From assembly GCA_019454045.1 (NCBI GenBank), contig SKCR01033655.1, positions 246,065-310,064 on the forward strand: a stretch of DNA of 64,000 nt, written 5' to 3'. The notes beneath the pieces are model-generated. The model saw nothing but the letters and a program-made list of their open reading frames with translations. It searched no databases and was not told the DNA's origin. The stretch comes from Zanthoxylum bungeanum. Taxonomy: Eukaryota; Streptophyta; Magnoliopsida; Sapindales; Rutaceae. The position numbers were made by a program, and so were the translations under genes. Each line of letters opens with the position of its first letter. Position 1 is the stretch's first letter. This document shows, piece by piece, positions 1 to 11,460 of the stretch.

Positions 1-208
1 GAAGGCGAGAGGGAATGGGCTAGTTTTTAGGGTTTCATTCTGATTGTCCTTGCTGAGAGTGTGTGCCAGAGGTGTTTTTATTCATGTGTGCATTGGTTTC
101 TTGTTGCTTTGTTTGTGCGCTGGATGAAGAGAATGGCCATAGAATAGAGAACTTAGGGTTTGTTTATTGGCTTTCATTGGCATGAGTGCAGTTAGGAGAG
201 GACGATAG
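1..208. other. Left flank, nothing recognised
   Basis: Unassigned DNA upstream of the first LTR. I see no coding frame, repeat or RNA gene in it; it could be older transposon sequence. Confidence 0.4.
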
Positions 209-1982
209 TGTAGGCACTGCATTTTTACATATAAGTCCCAATGATGAGCTTCGTATGGAGGCCCCACCCTTTAAGTTGCGGAAGTCGCGGGAAACGAATG
301 TCGGAAGGGAAAATTTAGAAATCAATACCTTGTTGGACTTAATTCGCTTGCTTAGCTTCGGGTTCGCTTGTTGGACCTCTGTTTTGAAATTTATCCTCAG
401 CCCAAAACCCCATAACCTACACCAAGCCAACACACCCAAGCCCACACACCACGAACCACACGCCCAAGCCCACAAAAAAGGCCAAGCCATATTCACCTCC
501 CTAAATTGGAGAGATCATTTCCTTGTATGACACTAATTAAAATATATCCTCTATAATTGCATGATTCATTCCATTCCTGTACAAGGAAAGACATAAACCT
601 TTCTTATAAAAAAGGAGCATAAACCAAAACATTCACCCTCTAGCATTCATGCCCAAAGCCAAAAAGAACTCTCTTCATTGCCGTGAAAATCACCCATCTC
701 TGGCTGTGAAATACACCCTAACCACCCACAAAACAACAATTCAAGACACCCCCAACGTCATCAAAATAGTCCCCTAAAATTCCCCTTCCATTGTCGCAAA
801 CCTGCACCCAAATATCGCAGATAACAGTCCTTTAATCCTTCACCAAAACTGCCCAGAAAATTGCTCCTAAAACACCTAAAAAACCTACCCATAAAACTGC
901 ACATTTTACCCCAAAACAGCCTAGAAAAATAGCCTTAAAATCACAGCAGAAACTGCCCTGAAAAATGCCAAAATCACTGTACAAACTGCCCCCTGAAACC
1001 CCTTTCAATTACCATGAAACTGCACCCCAAATTGCATCTTACATCACCAAAAACTGTCCCCGCAAACTACATCTCTATTATCGCAAAAATAGCCACTAAA
1101 CTACACCATATTCACCGTAAAACAGCCCGACAAGCTACACACTTAAGACCACAAAAAACTACACAACTAGAACATCAAAAATTGCAATGAAGAAAGTCCA
1201 TTTACCGCATAAATGGTCACCATTAATACCATCGAATATCGCAAACAACAACCAAAAACTACAACCAGAAAATAGCAGCAGAAACAGAAAAAATAGCAGC
1301 CCAAAACAGCGAGACAACGAAGGAAAACAGTGAACAGTAAATCAGAAAAGTTACTGAGCATCGGCCCTTCCGACAACCGCGTAATGCACTTCCAAGAGGC
1401 GACTTAAAGGGTAAGACCTGAGGGCACCCTTTTATTTATCCTCATTCATCTTCTTAATTATTTATTAGTATTTCTTCGCATGCGTATTATTGATTCATGT
1501 ATGTTGTGGCCATTGGATGAATGATCTTGTGTTATCTCTAGCGGTATATCAGATGGAAACCCAGACGTAAATTCTGTAGCCGAATCTGAATGGATGGTAG
1601 TGCGGTCTGTACTTGGGATATAATTCCACAAACCGCTTGAGAAATGCACATATTTCGTTTCATCCAATCTTGTGTTTATCCATTGTTTATTAGAAATAGT
1701 ATGTTATTTTCATGCATGATTTAGTTATTTCTTTCATATTAGGAATTTGATTATCACTATTTAATATTTATGATTAGACAATTATTTACTTATAATTCCA
1801 TATTTAACAATTTAATATGTTTATGAAATTATATGCTTGTCGTTATGTCGACTTACTTTTATGCATGTAAACTTAGATATAGGTCGTATGTAAACTTAGA
1901 TGTAGGTTATTCTTACGTATGTATGTTGCGTAGACTTGGTTAAATTATTGCGAGAAAATTCGTTCAATACAAGTGGCATGAG
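209..1982 (+). repeat. LTR copy 1 of Tat-like Gypsy family, 3'-truncated
   Basis: Starts TGTAGGCA, the same start as the copies at 1983 and 53894. It runs through the same landmarks as the next copy in order: a graded ACGT-rich block near 280, a TATA box near 605, a C- and A-rich stretch (about 700-1350), a block near 1380-1440, and a tail ending ACAAGTGGCATGAG. It lacks the last ~195 bp present at 3777-3971 and joins directly to the start of the next LTR. Divergence from copy 2 is large by eye. The ORFs inside it are shadows in noncoding LTR. Confidence 0.7.
605..612 (+). promoter_or_regulatory. TATA box of LTR copy 1
   Basis: TATAAAAA at the position equivalent to the TATA boxes of the other two LTR copies (2487 and 54477), about 400-600 bp into the LTR. 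It is the likely retrotransposon promoter; activity is not known. Confidence 0.5.
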
Positions 1983-3971
1983 TGTAGGCATTGTATTTTT
2001 GCATATCAGCCCGATGATGAGTCTCATATAGAGGCACTATCTCTTTAGCTGTGAAAACCACGGGAAACGGACGTTGGAAGGGTAAAGTTGGAAGAAGAAA
2101 TTTTTGTTGGATTTAATCTAGTTGCTTGACCTCGGTTGCTTGTTGGACTTCCATTTCAGAGCTCATCCTCGGCCCATAAACCACTTACTTACCTATAAAC
2201 CGAACCAAAATACCCAAGCCTACCCAAAAGACCAAAGCCCACGCCCAATAAGCCTTATTCACGCCCATATCACCCTTAATTAGGTAGATGCACATTTAAC
2301 ACATGCTTAAATCTAATAAAATCCCTCCCTAATTAAGAAAAATCAAATCAAATCCCTTACCAAATCAAATCCAATCACCATCCTAAATTAGGAGATCTAT
2401 TCCTTATGAGACACTAATTAGAATAAATGTCACCATCAATGGAGATTCTATCCTATTTGAATAAGGAAAACCTCCCATCATTTGCCTATAAAAGAACCCT
2501 TCACCACCATTCACAGCCTAGCACATTCATATCACATTCACACGCCCAAGGCCTTCTTCAAGCTTCCTCTTGCACGCCCAAGGTCTTCCCAAAGCACCAT
2601 TGCCGCATCCTCCAAAACAAACCCCTCTCTCATTGCCAAGAATCACCTTGATTCTACACCCTTCACGCCAAAGCCACTTTCACAGCCCTTCCATCGCCAC
2701 ATCCACCACCTTCACACCCCTTAAACCGCGCCAAAATAGTCCCCTACACACCCCTAAAGTCGCACAAAACACCGTCCAAACACAGCTCCAATTATACGCC
2801 TGAAACAGTCCCAAAAACACTCACTGCACTGTACATTTACTGCCACAAATCAGCCCACTGACCTGATTGGTTTTGCAGTGATTTTAGCCCTCAAAACAGC
2901 CCCCAAAACACCTAAAAACTGCACTAAAAAACTGAACAAAACCCCCCTAAAAAATAACCAAAAATCGCACCATTTTGGCCTCCCAAATCACCCAAACAGT
3001 CCACAAAATGACCAAAATAGTGACTTGAAATGTAGCAGCAAAACAGCAGCGAAACAGACTTAAAACAGCAGCCCAAGCATCAAAACAACGAGGAAAGATG
3101 TTGAGTAGACAAATCGGAAAAGCATCGGATCAATCACCCTTCCAACGGACGTGTAACGCCCTTTCTTGAGAAGACAAAAGAGGTTAGACCTGAGGGTACC
3201 TTTTTACTTATCTTCTTTCATTTTTTTTATTTATTTTAAAATATTATTACATGAGAGTCGTTTGAGGCATGATGTGATTGTTGGATGAGCAGGATATGTG
3301 TTCCCTTTTGTGTTATATCGGATGGAAACCCGGATGTAAATTCTGTAGCCGATTTCGAATGGACAGTAGTAAGGTCTGCACTCGGGATACAACACCACGT
3401 ACCACTTAAGATACACGTATCTCGTATCATCCAAATTTGTATTTGAGCATGTTGTAGTTTATAGGTCGTTTATTTATTATTTTAAGCATGATTTAATTTA
3501 GTTTGTTATTTATTTTTTTAGCATATCCATATTATTATTTGTGCATGTTATTAGTTTACGTTATGTTTGAATAATGGTTTACCTATGTTGATTCTATGGT
3601 TTAATATACTCATTGTGTGGAATTACGTTTGCCGTTTAAAGACTTACTTTCAAGCATGCGAACTTAGAATAGGATTTATTTTGCGAATGCATGTTAGATC
3701 TATATATCATTGAGCATGATTATTGAGTAGACTCGGTGATTTATTACACAAATTATATCATCACAAGTGACATAAGTAGGGGACAATTCCGTACCCAATG
3801 GTTTGAGGTCTTCCCTTGCGAGGGGTGAGTGCGGCCTTAAATCTTATTTTCCCAGTTCACGTCGGGTGGCGACTCCATTATTCTCCGGTTTAGTCCCCCG
3901 CGGGCTACTTCGTACTCCCACTAGGCCGAGAGCCTAGAACAGCATGCATCGCCCAAGTTCTGTGTCCTACA
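1983..3971 (+). repeat. 5' LTR of Tat-like Gypsy element (copy 2)
   Basis: Begins TGTAGGCA and ends CCTACA, followed after three bases by a tRNA-type primer site, as expected for a 5' LTR of about 2 kb. It contains TATAAAAG at 2487 and a C-rich, CAGCCC-containing stretch (2700-3060) like that of copy 1. The last ~195 bp, which copy 1 lacks, include a decayed primer-site-like string TGGCGACTCC near 3858. Ends were inferred from three copies in the window. Confidence 0.7.
2487..2494 (+). promoter_or_regulatory. TATA box of the 5' LTR
   Basis: TATAAAAG within GCCTATAAAAGAACC, conserved in position and flanks in the copy at 54477. Probable core promoter of the Tat-like element. Confidence 0.6.
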
Positions 3972-3974
3972 GTC

Positions 3975-3992
3975 TGGCGACACCCCTTGGGA
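3975..3992 (+). other. Primer binding site, tRNA-Arg type
   Basis: TGGCGACACCCCTTGGGA closely resembles TGGCGACTCCGCTGGGGA, the complement of the 3' end of a plant tRNA-Arg used by Tat/Ogre-type Gypsy elements. It lies three bases after the inferred LTR end, which supports the LTR boundary and the lineage. Confidence 0.65.
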
Positions 3993-4934
3993 TAGAGAAT
4001 CGGCCCCGAAATCATGTCTTGTGATGTGTATAATTTGTGCTTTAATTGATCATTTCTATAGTGGGTTGAAGGGGTTAATCAAAGGATTCGTTAAAGCTAG
4101 GTGATGGTTGGGTGTCTTCCTTCATTCACTACATTTCGAGGAAAAGCTGTGAAGGCACCTAGATAATCATTACCCGTAGCTCATTGTGACAGACTAGTTT
4201 GGAGGACTCGTTGTTTATTCCTGACACCAAGCGATAAGAGCCTAAGAGGCTTGGGTACTTAAGAGAGCCTCGCTTCACCCTCCATCTGGGGAATCTACAA
4301 TGGGAAATTCATTCGACAGTTAGTCACACATCTTAACTCGTTGGCACGTACCGTAAGGTATAAAAAATGTACGCTCACTTGGTCGCTTGAACCCTTGAGT
4401 GGGGAGTCCTAGTTGTGGGCAATCCTTCGTCAGCGAGAGCCTTTGTCCGCGCCCCGTGAACCCACTCGTGAACCTTAGCCAGAAAGAACCAGTAGAAGTT
4501 ATTTATTATTAATGTGGTGGACCGCTGTCATTTGGATCCAGTTAGACCTTTTGTCAAAAGATGTGAACTTGTTGGGCCATTTAAACTGGGACGAGTTCAT
4601 GTCCTTTGACAGTTGGGCCAAAAGCTTCTAAAATGCCGGTGGGCCATTTTGTGAATGAGCCTCTTATCATTTGAAGTCATTTAGCCATATCATCGCAAAT
4701 TGTAAACCTGTTGGGCCTTTTCAACTGGGACAAGTTTGCACCGCGCGATGGTGTGATTGAATAACTTAAGATGATAATGGGCCAAGTAGTTTAAAGTTCT
4801 TTTTTTTTTATATATAATTTTATATATTACATGCATCGCACACATATGCACTGACACATGGCCTTAAAAGATGCAACGTAGATTCCCGTTGGGTTAGAAA
4901 AGAAGGGAGATTAATCAAAAGATCTTCAGCGAAT
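3993..4934 (+). other. Untranslated leader of the Tat-like element
   Basis: No coding frame is seen between the primer site and gag. A block at about 4050-4340 containing GATAAGAGCCTAAGAGG recurs in reverse orientation at about 52130-52440. The distal part (4540-4800) repeats phrases such as TTGGGCCATTTAAACTGGGA and ends in a T-rich/AT tract near 4800. Confidence 0.6.
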
Positions 4935-5818
4935 ATGAGCGAATCCGTCAACGAGGGATCCTGAATGGATCAGATTGAAGCAAACTTCACCAAGATGACC
5001 GAACAACTGCAAGCTCTGACTGCCGCCATGTCCAATATGGCTGTGCCCCGCGCTGCGGGGGGATCTGAGAATGAGAGGCGGGAGAGCCCTCCGAATAGAT
5101 TGAATGATGATGCTCTGGTATTTGATGATGATCTGGCTGACTATGCCACTGGTAGGATAGCCGGGACTCAGGCTGAAATGCAAAGGCTCCGTGATCAGAT
5201 GGAGTCTGTCACCCATAAGCTGAGGGGGAAACATGAGGATCTACTGGATTATGATTCAATGACCTTTCAGGAGCAGCTGTCAGCACAGTTTAAAATGCTT
5301 GACATTGCCAAGTTTAATGGGAATGGGGACCCGAGGGTCCATTTGCGACAATATGTCTCGGTGATGAGTTCAGTTGGCCTATCTCAGCACCAAGTCCAGA
5401 AAATTTTCGGGATGTCACTCGAGGGGGCACCTGTGGTTTGGTATCATAGCCTTGAGAAGAAGGTTAAGGAAGATTGGAGGGAGTTGGTTGATGTCTTCTT
5501 GAAGCAGTATGTGACCGACATAGAGATCGACTTGTCGCTCTACGACTTGGAGAATACTAAGAAAAAGCCTGAAGAGGGCTTTAAGGAGTACGTTAACCAC
5601 TGGAGAAGCCAGTTCTTAAAGATGCAGACCAGGCCTTCTGAGAAGGATCAGATAAAAATGATCATCAAAGGGACTAAACCATCAATTTATAGTAAACCGA
5701 GGAGAATGACTTCGATGATTGCGGATTTCCGCTAGTTGAGAGAAACTGTAATGGATATTGAGGAAGAAGAAGCCGAGAATAGGAAGTTCTATAGTCTGAA
5801 TAGGATTGCTGTCGGAGG
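4935..5818 (+). pseudogene. Gag pseudogene of Tat-like Ty3/Gypsy element, cut by Copia A
   Basis: The product would be the capsid-like Gag protein that packages retrotransposon RNA. The longest open part is 4965-5735 (256 codons). Its C-terminal two thirds match the Retrotrans_gag domain: a KFNGNGDPRVHLRQY start, then GMSLEGAPVVWYHSL, then a DLENTKKKPEEGFKEYVNHW segment. An in-frame ATG at 4935 is followed after nine codons by TGA (4962-4964), so the original start may have been 4935, with a nonsense change. A second in-frame TAG at 5733 interrupts the domain; the frame resumes as LRETVMDIEEEE until Copia A begins at 5819. The zinc knuckle, protease and pol are absent. The N-terminus is acidic with many Met residues. 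Family assignment is from motifs read by eye; the Tat lineage rests mainly on the primer site. Confidence 0.8.
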
Positions 5819-7748
5819 TGTTAGACAATTATGACCCATAGCGTCACTGTTTGTAAAAGACATTGTGTTTTTATACAAAATTGACTATATAGTATTGAAG
5901 TTGCCTTTTATCATTTCGTAATTTATTTACTTTGATATATAAATGGTAAGAGTCCATATTATTAGTTACGGATTGAGATGATATGAGACAGTATCAATCC
6001 ATAAAGGTTTAATCATTAAATATCCCTAGTCATAGTATTATCGAGACTGGACATCGATAATGCGGAATAGACTAGTATTGCACTTGTGCCCTTTGTGAGG
6101 GCATAACGGTATAGTTCTCATATGTTTAAGTATATGATACTTATGCAAGTGCGATAAGAGGTTGTGTTTTTCCCGATGGTACGGAAAACAGCTTCGCTCT
6201 GGATAGACCCCGCGGAATCCCATTGGTAGTATGTATATGTGTCTATGGGAGTCCGCGTCAGGGTAGGTGTATTTGGTCTTAACCTGAGACTTACATCGCT
6301 AATACTTATGACAATCGGTAAACTTTGGTTTTGGTCGTCCAGGGCTTTAACAGGTTTTGTGTACACCTCTATTGTTATCGAGAATCGTAGTGTATTGGAT
6401 GTGATGTCAAGACGGAAGTATCACTTCAGACATATGGAGATGATGATCACACAGGGATTTATAACTAGTTCTCTATTGTGTTGCAACCATCAAGATAATG
6501 TGACAAGGTCATGATTATCTGATTCAAAGAGACTAGTTGTTTGATATCTGATATGTGCTTCGTACGGGGCAGACACTATTCCAGTCCCAGGCCTAGCACG
6601 TGACATCTGATACTGGATCGCAATACGAGATACTAGGTATTCTACGCCTGACATAGATTATATATTCCAGTAAGAATATTTTTGGAGAATTGGGTAGGCA
6701 CAGTGCTTTGCTAGAAGCCAACCATGTCTTGTAAATCGGTAAGCACGTGGTACGAGGTACTCACTTTATCGGATAGTCCGATAACCGGATTTACTGCCAA
6801 CATATCCAGAGATCTCTTGGGTCACTTCCCAAAGATTCACCGATGACAGTTGACTTAAATTAGAATTAATATGGGATTAATTTAGAGAGAGAAAATTAAT
6901 CTGGGATTAATATGGGCTTTATTTAATCTGGGATTAAATGTGTTCAGTAGAGATAGAACGCGATTAATTTGGAATTAATCGGTAAAATAAATTTAATAGT
7001 TAAATTTGATTTTTCTATTTAATTTATTCAAATGGGCTAAAATTAATATATCGGATATATTAAAATGAATTGGATTTCATTACGAGATTAAAGTCGAACT
7101 TTAATACGAACGAACGAATTAATTTAGAATTAGTTCGTGAACGGCATTCGTAATATATTTACGAGGCATCGTTATTTAATTAAATTACATTTAATTATTT
7201 AGCGACGAAGGTTCGTTTAATCGGATTAAACGGAACCGAGCAGCATTAAATATTCGTAGAGATATTTGAATTTTGAATTCAAATAAGTGGGGCCCACTTC
7301 ACATGTGTGGTAGGTGGTGGTAGTTGGCATTTATACCAAGCCACCAACCAACCAACCACCTTGTATTGGTTTTGGTAAAACCATTTACCCAACTACCAAG
7401 TTTTGGTGATAAGGGTAAAAGGGTTTTACCAAAACAAATCTCTACACACTTGACACAAAATTAAAAAAAAAAAAAACCTAGATACTCTCCTTGGGCGTGA
7501 GTTCGCTGCTCCTCTTCACTTGGATTTTGTTCATCAAATCAAAAGCTAGCACTTAAGCAAGTCAACAAAGGTGATAGGGAAACATCTTTAAGAGTTGGAA
7601 TCATCACTTTGCTTGGATCTTGGAGATCATCTTCACAAATTTTTTAAAGCTCAAATCCGTTCGTTGTAAGTATTCCGCAACTTATAATGTTCTTATTTAA
7701 TGTTTTTCATGCTTATTAGATCCTTGGCATGTTATAGGAACACTAACA
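5819..7748 (+). repeat. 5' LTR of Copia A
   Basis: Starts TGTTAGACAATTATGACCC and ends ACACTAACA directly before the primer site, about 1930 bp. It is the reverse-complement homologue of LTRs at 33073-35058, 40982-42956, 54490-56401 and 62582 onward. It contains a sense ORF at 6239-6514 that is kept in the other copies. Confidence 0.85.
6239..6514 (+). CDS. Small conserved ORF inside the Copia A LTR
   Basis: A 91-codon sense ORF starting MSMGVRVRVGVFGLNLRL, about 420 bp into the LTR. Equivalent sense ORFs of 99-102 codons lie at 34339-34638, 42237-42536 and 55675-55983 and begin MSMGVRF or MFMRVRF, although the LTRs differ clearly. No domain, signal peptide or membrane segment is recognised. 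Being in the U3/R part of the LTR it would be carried in the 3' untranslated region of an element transcript. It may be an open frame kept by chance or by constraint on the DNA; I list it because persistence in every complete copy is unusual. Function is unknown. Confidence 0.25.
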   Translation: MSMGVRVRVGVFGLNLRLTSLILMTIGKLWFWSSRALTGFVYTSIVIENRSVLDVMSRRKYHFRHMEMMITQGFITSSLLCCNHQDNVTRS

Positions 7749-7749
7749 A

Positions 7750-7762
7750 TGGTATCATGAGC
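7750..7762 (+). other. Primer binding site of Copia A (tRNA-iMet)
   Basis: TGGTATCATGAGC, one inserted base away from the standard TGGTATCAGAGC complement of initiator tRNA-Met, two bases after the LTR end. Confidence 0.8.
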
Positions 7763-9389
7763 AAATTTTAAGCATGAAAAATTTTAGGGTTCTTGAGCAT
7801 AAAATTTGGGGCTTTTGTGTTTTGAACATTATTTTTTCAAATTGATGCTTTGAGCATGTTTAGAATATGATAACTTAGAGTTATGCATGATTACATTTGA
7901 AATAAATTGAAAGAATCAAAAATTAAAAAATGCATAGCTTGGTCGAATCTTCAAGCAGTTCACAGTGCAGTTTTTTGATTTTTGTAACATAAAATGATGT
8001 GTTTAAATGTTGATTGTTGGTTTGATTGGATTAGAATCAAAGTCAATAATGTTTATGTTAAAATCAAAGAGCATGTTGAGCATGAAATGATGTATTTAGG
8101 CTTCAATTTGTGTTAAGCATGAAATGATGTTTTTTTGGCCTCAATTTGTGTTGAGCATGAATTGTTGGATTAAGCTTGATTAATTAAGTTAATTGGTATT
8201 TTGGAAATATTGAGTTTAATTAATTAATCATGACTAATACCCTTTAATTATTATAATTATAATATTTGGAATATTAAAATTGTAATAATTGGCCTTTAAA
8301 GTTTATTGGGCTAAAAGTGTGTATTTGGGCTTAATGGGCTTGGTTTGACCAATTTTGGTTTGGACTTTTGGATTGGATCCAATTGGGCCCAAAACCAATT
8401 CCATGAAGTCCAAATACATCACTTGGCCCTTTAAAGAATTTAATTGGGCCTAATGGGCCTAAATTGATTTGATGGCAATAGGGTGATTCCTATTGGGCCT
8501 TGGCATTTTGGGTTTGATCCATTATGGCCAAAGCCCATGCCTTAAGAATCAATTAAAAGCCCATTGGACTTTAATTAAAAGGAACATTGGATGTTATTTG
8601 GCCTTTAAGACCCATCAAGATTGGATTTGGAATCCAAGTCTTAAGGCAAATATATAAGTGTAAATGTTTAATTTGGAATTAAATTAGAATTAGTATTGAA
8701 TACAAATAAATTGGATTTAAAGTTGTAGTTCGATATAATTCAAGAATACGTACTTAAAAGTATTTATTCTTAAACGAGTTGGACTCGAGCAAATCAAATC
8801 ATTGTTTGAACATTGGATGGTCATTAATCAAAGATTAATTAATTGGATTAGATTGATTGAATAACATGTTTTGATTGAATACATAAATGTGTTGTATGAA
8901 TAATGTATATCAGATGGATATTAGAAGGGCAAGGGCAATTTTGGAAATTGTAATAAATTTAGAATTTATTAAATTGGGCCTGCGTGTCCAGCCTTTAATC
9001 TCTTTACTCCTTGTAATTCTCTTCTCACCTATTCCCCTCAATGTAAATGAGGTTTCTTCATTGTATTTTGTAATAGGGTAGGAGTTAGAATAGTTCTAGT
9101 CGGGGAGAGAAATGGAGCGATTGTTCTAGGAACAATCTGTTTAAATATCCATCCGTATATCGTTATTAATTTACTTTTGCGCCTTGTGATGTTTTAGAAG
9201 CATGCTTAAGGGTGTATGATGAGACCTAATCAAAGATAATAAATTGGATGCCAATTTACGCGAAAAACCCTCATAAACATATTAAGCGTTTTTCCTTCCG
9301 TTGAGTGATTCTTACTCAAGATCCAAAGTTGGCATTGGTTTGTTGGCCAAAGTCAAGACCTTTGTCAATTGCGGATGTGTTTGAATCAT
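7763..9389 (+). other. Leader of Copia A, noncoding
   Basis: No coding frame. Homologous in reverse to 61000-62567 (Copia C) and 39400-40968 (Copia B). It carries many TTGGGCC/TGGGCT strings between 8300 and 8600 and one copy of the 18-nt motif TTGTTGGCCAAAGTCAAG (9340-9357). Confidence 0.7.
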
Positions 9390-9834
9390 TCAGTTTTAGA
9401 ACCAAAAATTTTTATAATAGTTTTTCGTTTTTCATATACTCACTTAGATCGTACAGTGATTTAATCCCCCACTCCCATTGTTTGTTTTGCAGGTATTCCA
9501 AGAGGACGAGCTCGAAATGATAGATACTAATGGCAGTCACTAGTGGGTCTGAGTCCACCAGTCAGTGTATAAGTTCAGTGAAGTCAATCAAAGTTTAGTT
9601 TCAGAAAATTGTTTAAGTAAAGTTGTGTTTCAGTACTAAGTGTTGAGTCCAAATGAATGTAACATTAAGTTTACGTGAGTTTGTATTTTATGTTAACAAG
9701 TTTAGGCAATGGTCTTATGTTCAGGTTTAGTTGAGATAAGACAGTAGCAAAGTATACAGTTAGTAAGTCAGAGGCTCATGAGGATAGTACGACCTATTCT
9801 CCATGGGTAACATCTTCGGATCGAGGATGTTACA
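9390..9834 (+). repeat. 3' end of a Gypsy (chromovirus-like) LTR
   Basis: Ends GGATGTTACA, the same terminal decamer as the solo LTR at 25512-28701, and is preceded by LTR-like text with a CCCCCACTCCC...GCAGGT segment near 9470. The left part is missing; it abuts the truncated Copia A leader at 9389 and the Copia F internal end at 9835. It does not look like the same family as the solo LTR beyond its terminus. Confidence 0.45.
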
Positions 9835-9976
9835 AAACTCTATATGTTATTGCGGACTTACTTATTGTTGCCTACCTCTTGAGTGCTAGGTCAGCTCTTG
9901 AGGATCATGTGCATCTAATACATATTTAGAAGTGTATATGATACCGTGGATTGACACTAGAGCAAGTGGGAGAAAT
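9835..9976 (+). mobile_element. Copia F: 3' internal end with polypurine tract
   Basis: Only the last ~140 bp of the internal region survive. The PPT AGCAAGTGGGAGAAA (9961-9975) lies directly before TGTTAGGG, the start of an LTR. This is the usual Copia order of PPT then 3' LTR. Coding sequence is gone. Confidence 0.65.
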
Positions 9977-11394
9977 TGTTAGGGTTGGTTCCCGAAGTGC
10001 CAATCTGGATCGTATTTATTACCGATTCATGAATATGAACAATTCTTTTTTCCATAATATTACTTATTTATGGTAATACTTCTTGCTTTTAAATACATAT
10101 TCCATCTAATTACGATTAGATTGAAACTAAATATGATTTAGTGATATGTATATATTAGACAAAGACCCGATAATATATTTTGTAGTGCGCGGTTATAAAT
10201 TAGTTTGTAATTGAGATTAGGAAGTGTCACTACTAGAAGTATATTATCAAATAAAGTTCATGGTCAAGATTTACTGACACGGGTCGGTTAGTAAAATCCG
10301 TTGAGACAGAATATGTCGTATATCGCATGGTTTATCCCAATGAACCATGAGTCTTGGGAGACTAGACATATAGGTATTTATTTAATAAACACTGAATGAC
10401 TCACCAAAGATTTCCTAATAGATGGTACACCAACGTCAATAGGAATCTTCTCGAGTCGAATTACATAGTGGTCCTTCGACTAGAGATACCACTGTGGATA
10501 TATGATATAGAATCCACACTTTGATGGCAGTAATATCATCATTCTATTTAGATTAAACCTCCGCATTTTCATTGGGTTTGGAATAATGCTCATGATTTCC
10601 TGTGAGTATTAGATAGAATTCGTCAGTCTTGTGTAAAGGGCGTAGGTATCATGTACGTGTTTGCGATCTAGTAAATCAATGGTCGTGGTATACTTCGGAA
10701 GCGAGTTTTGAGTATTATTTAGATATCATAAATTTGAAAATCCAATATATTATACCTTAGGGATTTGATGTTCCTATCCATATCCCCGGTATAATATTGA
10801 TAGCCTGTGACCGAGGGATTATACGTATGCAATGACCTCGACTTGCATAGTTGAGATTATCTATGGTCATCATAATTCATAAGTGGGTGAATTATGGACA
10901 CGAAATTGGATTCCGTGATGGATAAACCTAAACTTAAAGAGTCCCATAATATGAAGTGTACTCGTTGAGCACTTAGACAACTTATTATGAATAATACAGA
11001 TTATTCATAATACTTCATCAGATTAAATGAGTTAATTCAAATCATTTAAGAGGTTAAATGAAAATACATACATTGGGGGCATTTCAGTCAATTAATAATT
11101 AATATGTATTTGTATTTGATACAAGATTTGATTTGATACATATTAATTAATTGTCATATAAGACTTTGACACATGCCATTAATATTTGTATTTGTTATTT
11201 AATGTAAATAAAAATACATGTATAATAATAATCACATTAATTAATTATTTAGGTATTTAAATGTTAAATATCTAGATAATTAAATTATATCCATATTACA
11301 TAATTATTATGCAATATGTTTGATTATTATTTGTTACAAGTGGCTTGATTCTTTTAAGCTTTAAGTTTACAAATTGGAATTGTTAACTTAAAGC

Positions 11395-11460
<66 letters not shown>

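Larger units (their letters stand above)
5819..9389 (+). mobile_element. Copia A: truncated Ty1/Copia element (5' LTR and leader)
   Basis: Same family as Copia B and C. It is inserted in the Tat-like gag in plus orientation. It retains a 5' LTR (5819-7748), primer site (7750) and about 1.6 kb of leader. Homology to the Copia C leader stops at GATGTGTTTGAATCAT (9389), so gag, pol, the PPT and the 3' LTR are missing. The sequence that follows belongs to a different element, so no target duplication can be checked. Confidence 0.8.

Noticed and set aside
186..530. 114-codon plus-strand ORF and its 110-codon antisense partner
   Set aside because: Both lie inside an LTR whose other copies do not keep the frames; no protein features.
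1458..1667. Minus-strand ORF with ATEFTSGFPSDI, resembling a frame at 3231-3434
   Set aside because: The similarity comes from the two LTR copies being homologous; the frames shift against each other and no domain is seen.
2427..3063. Overlapping Pro/Ser/Lys-rich ORFs
   Set aside because: Product of the C- and A-rich LTR stretch, which lacks TAG/TGA by composition.
3855..3870. GGTGGCGACTCC as the primer binding site
   Set aside because: The match ends after ten bases; the string at 3975 is longer and sits at the LTR end. It may be an older or duplicated site.
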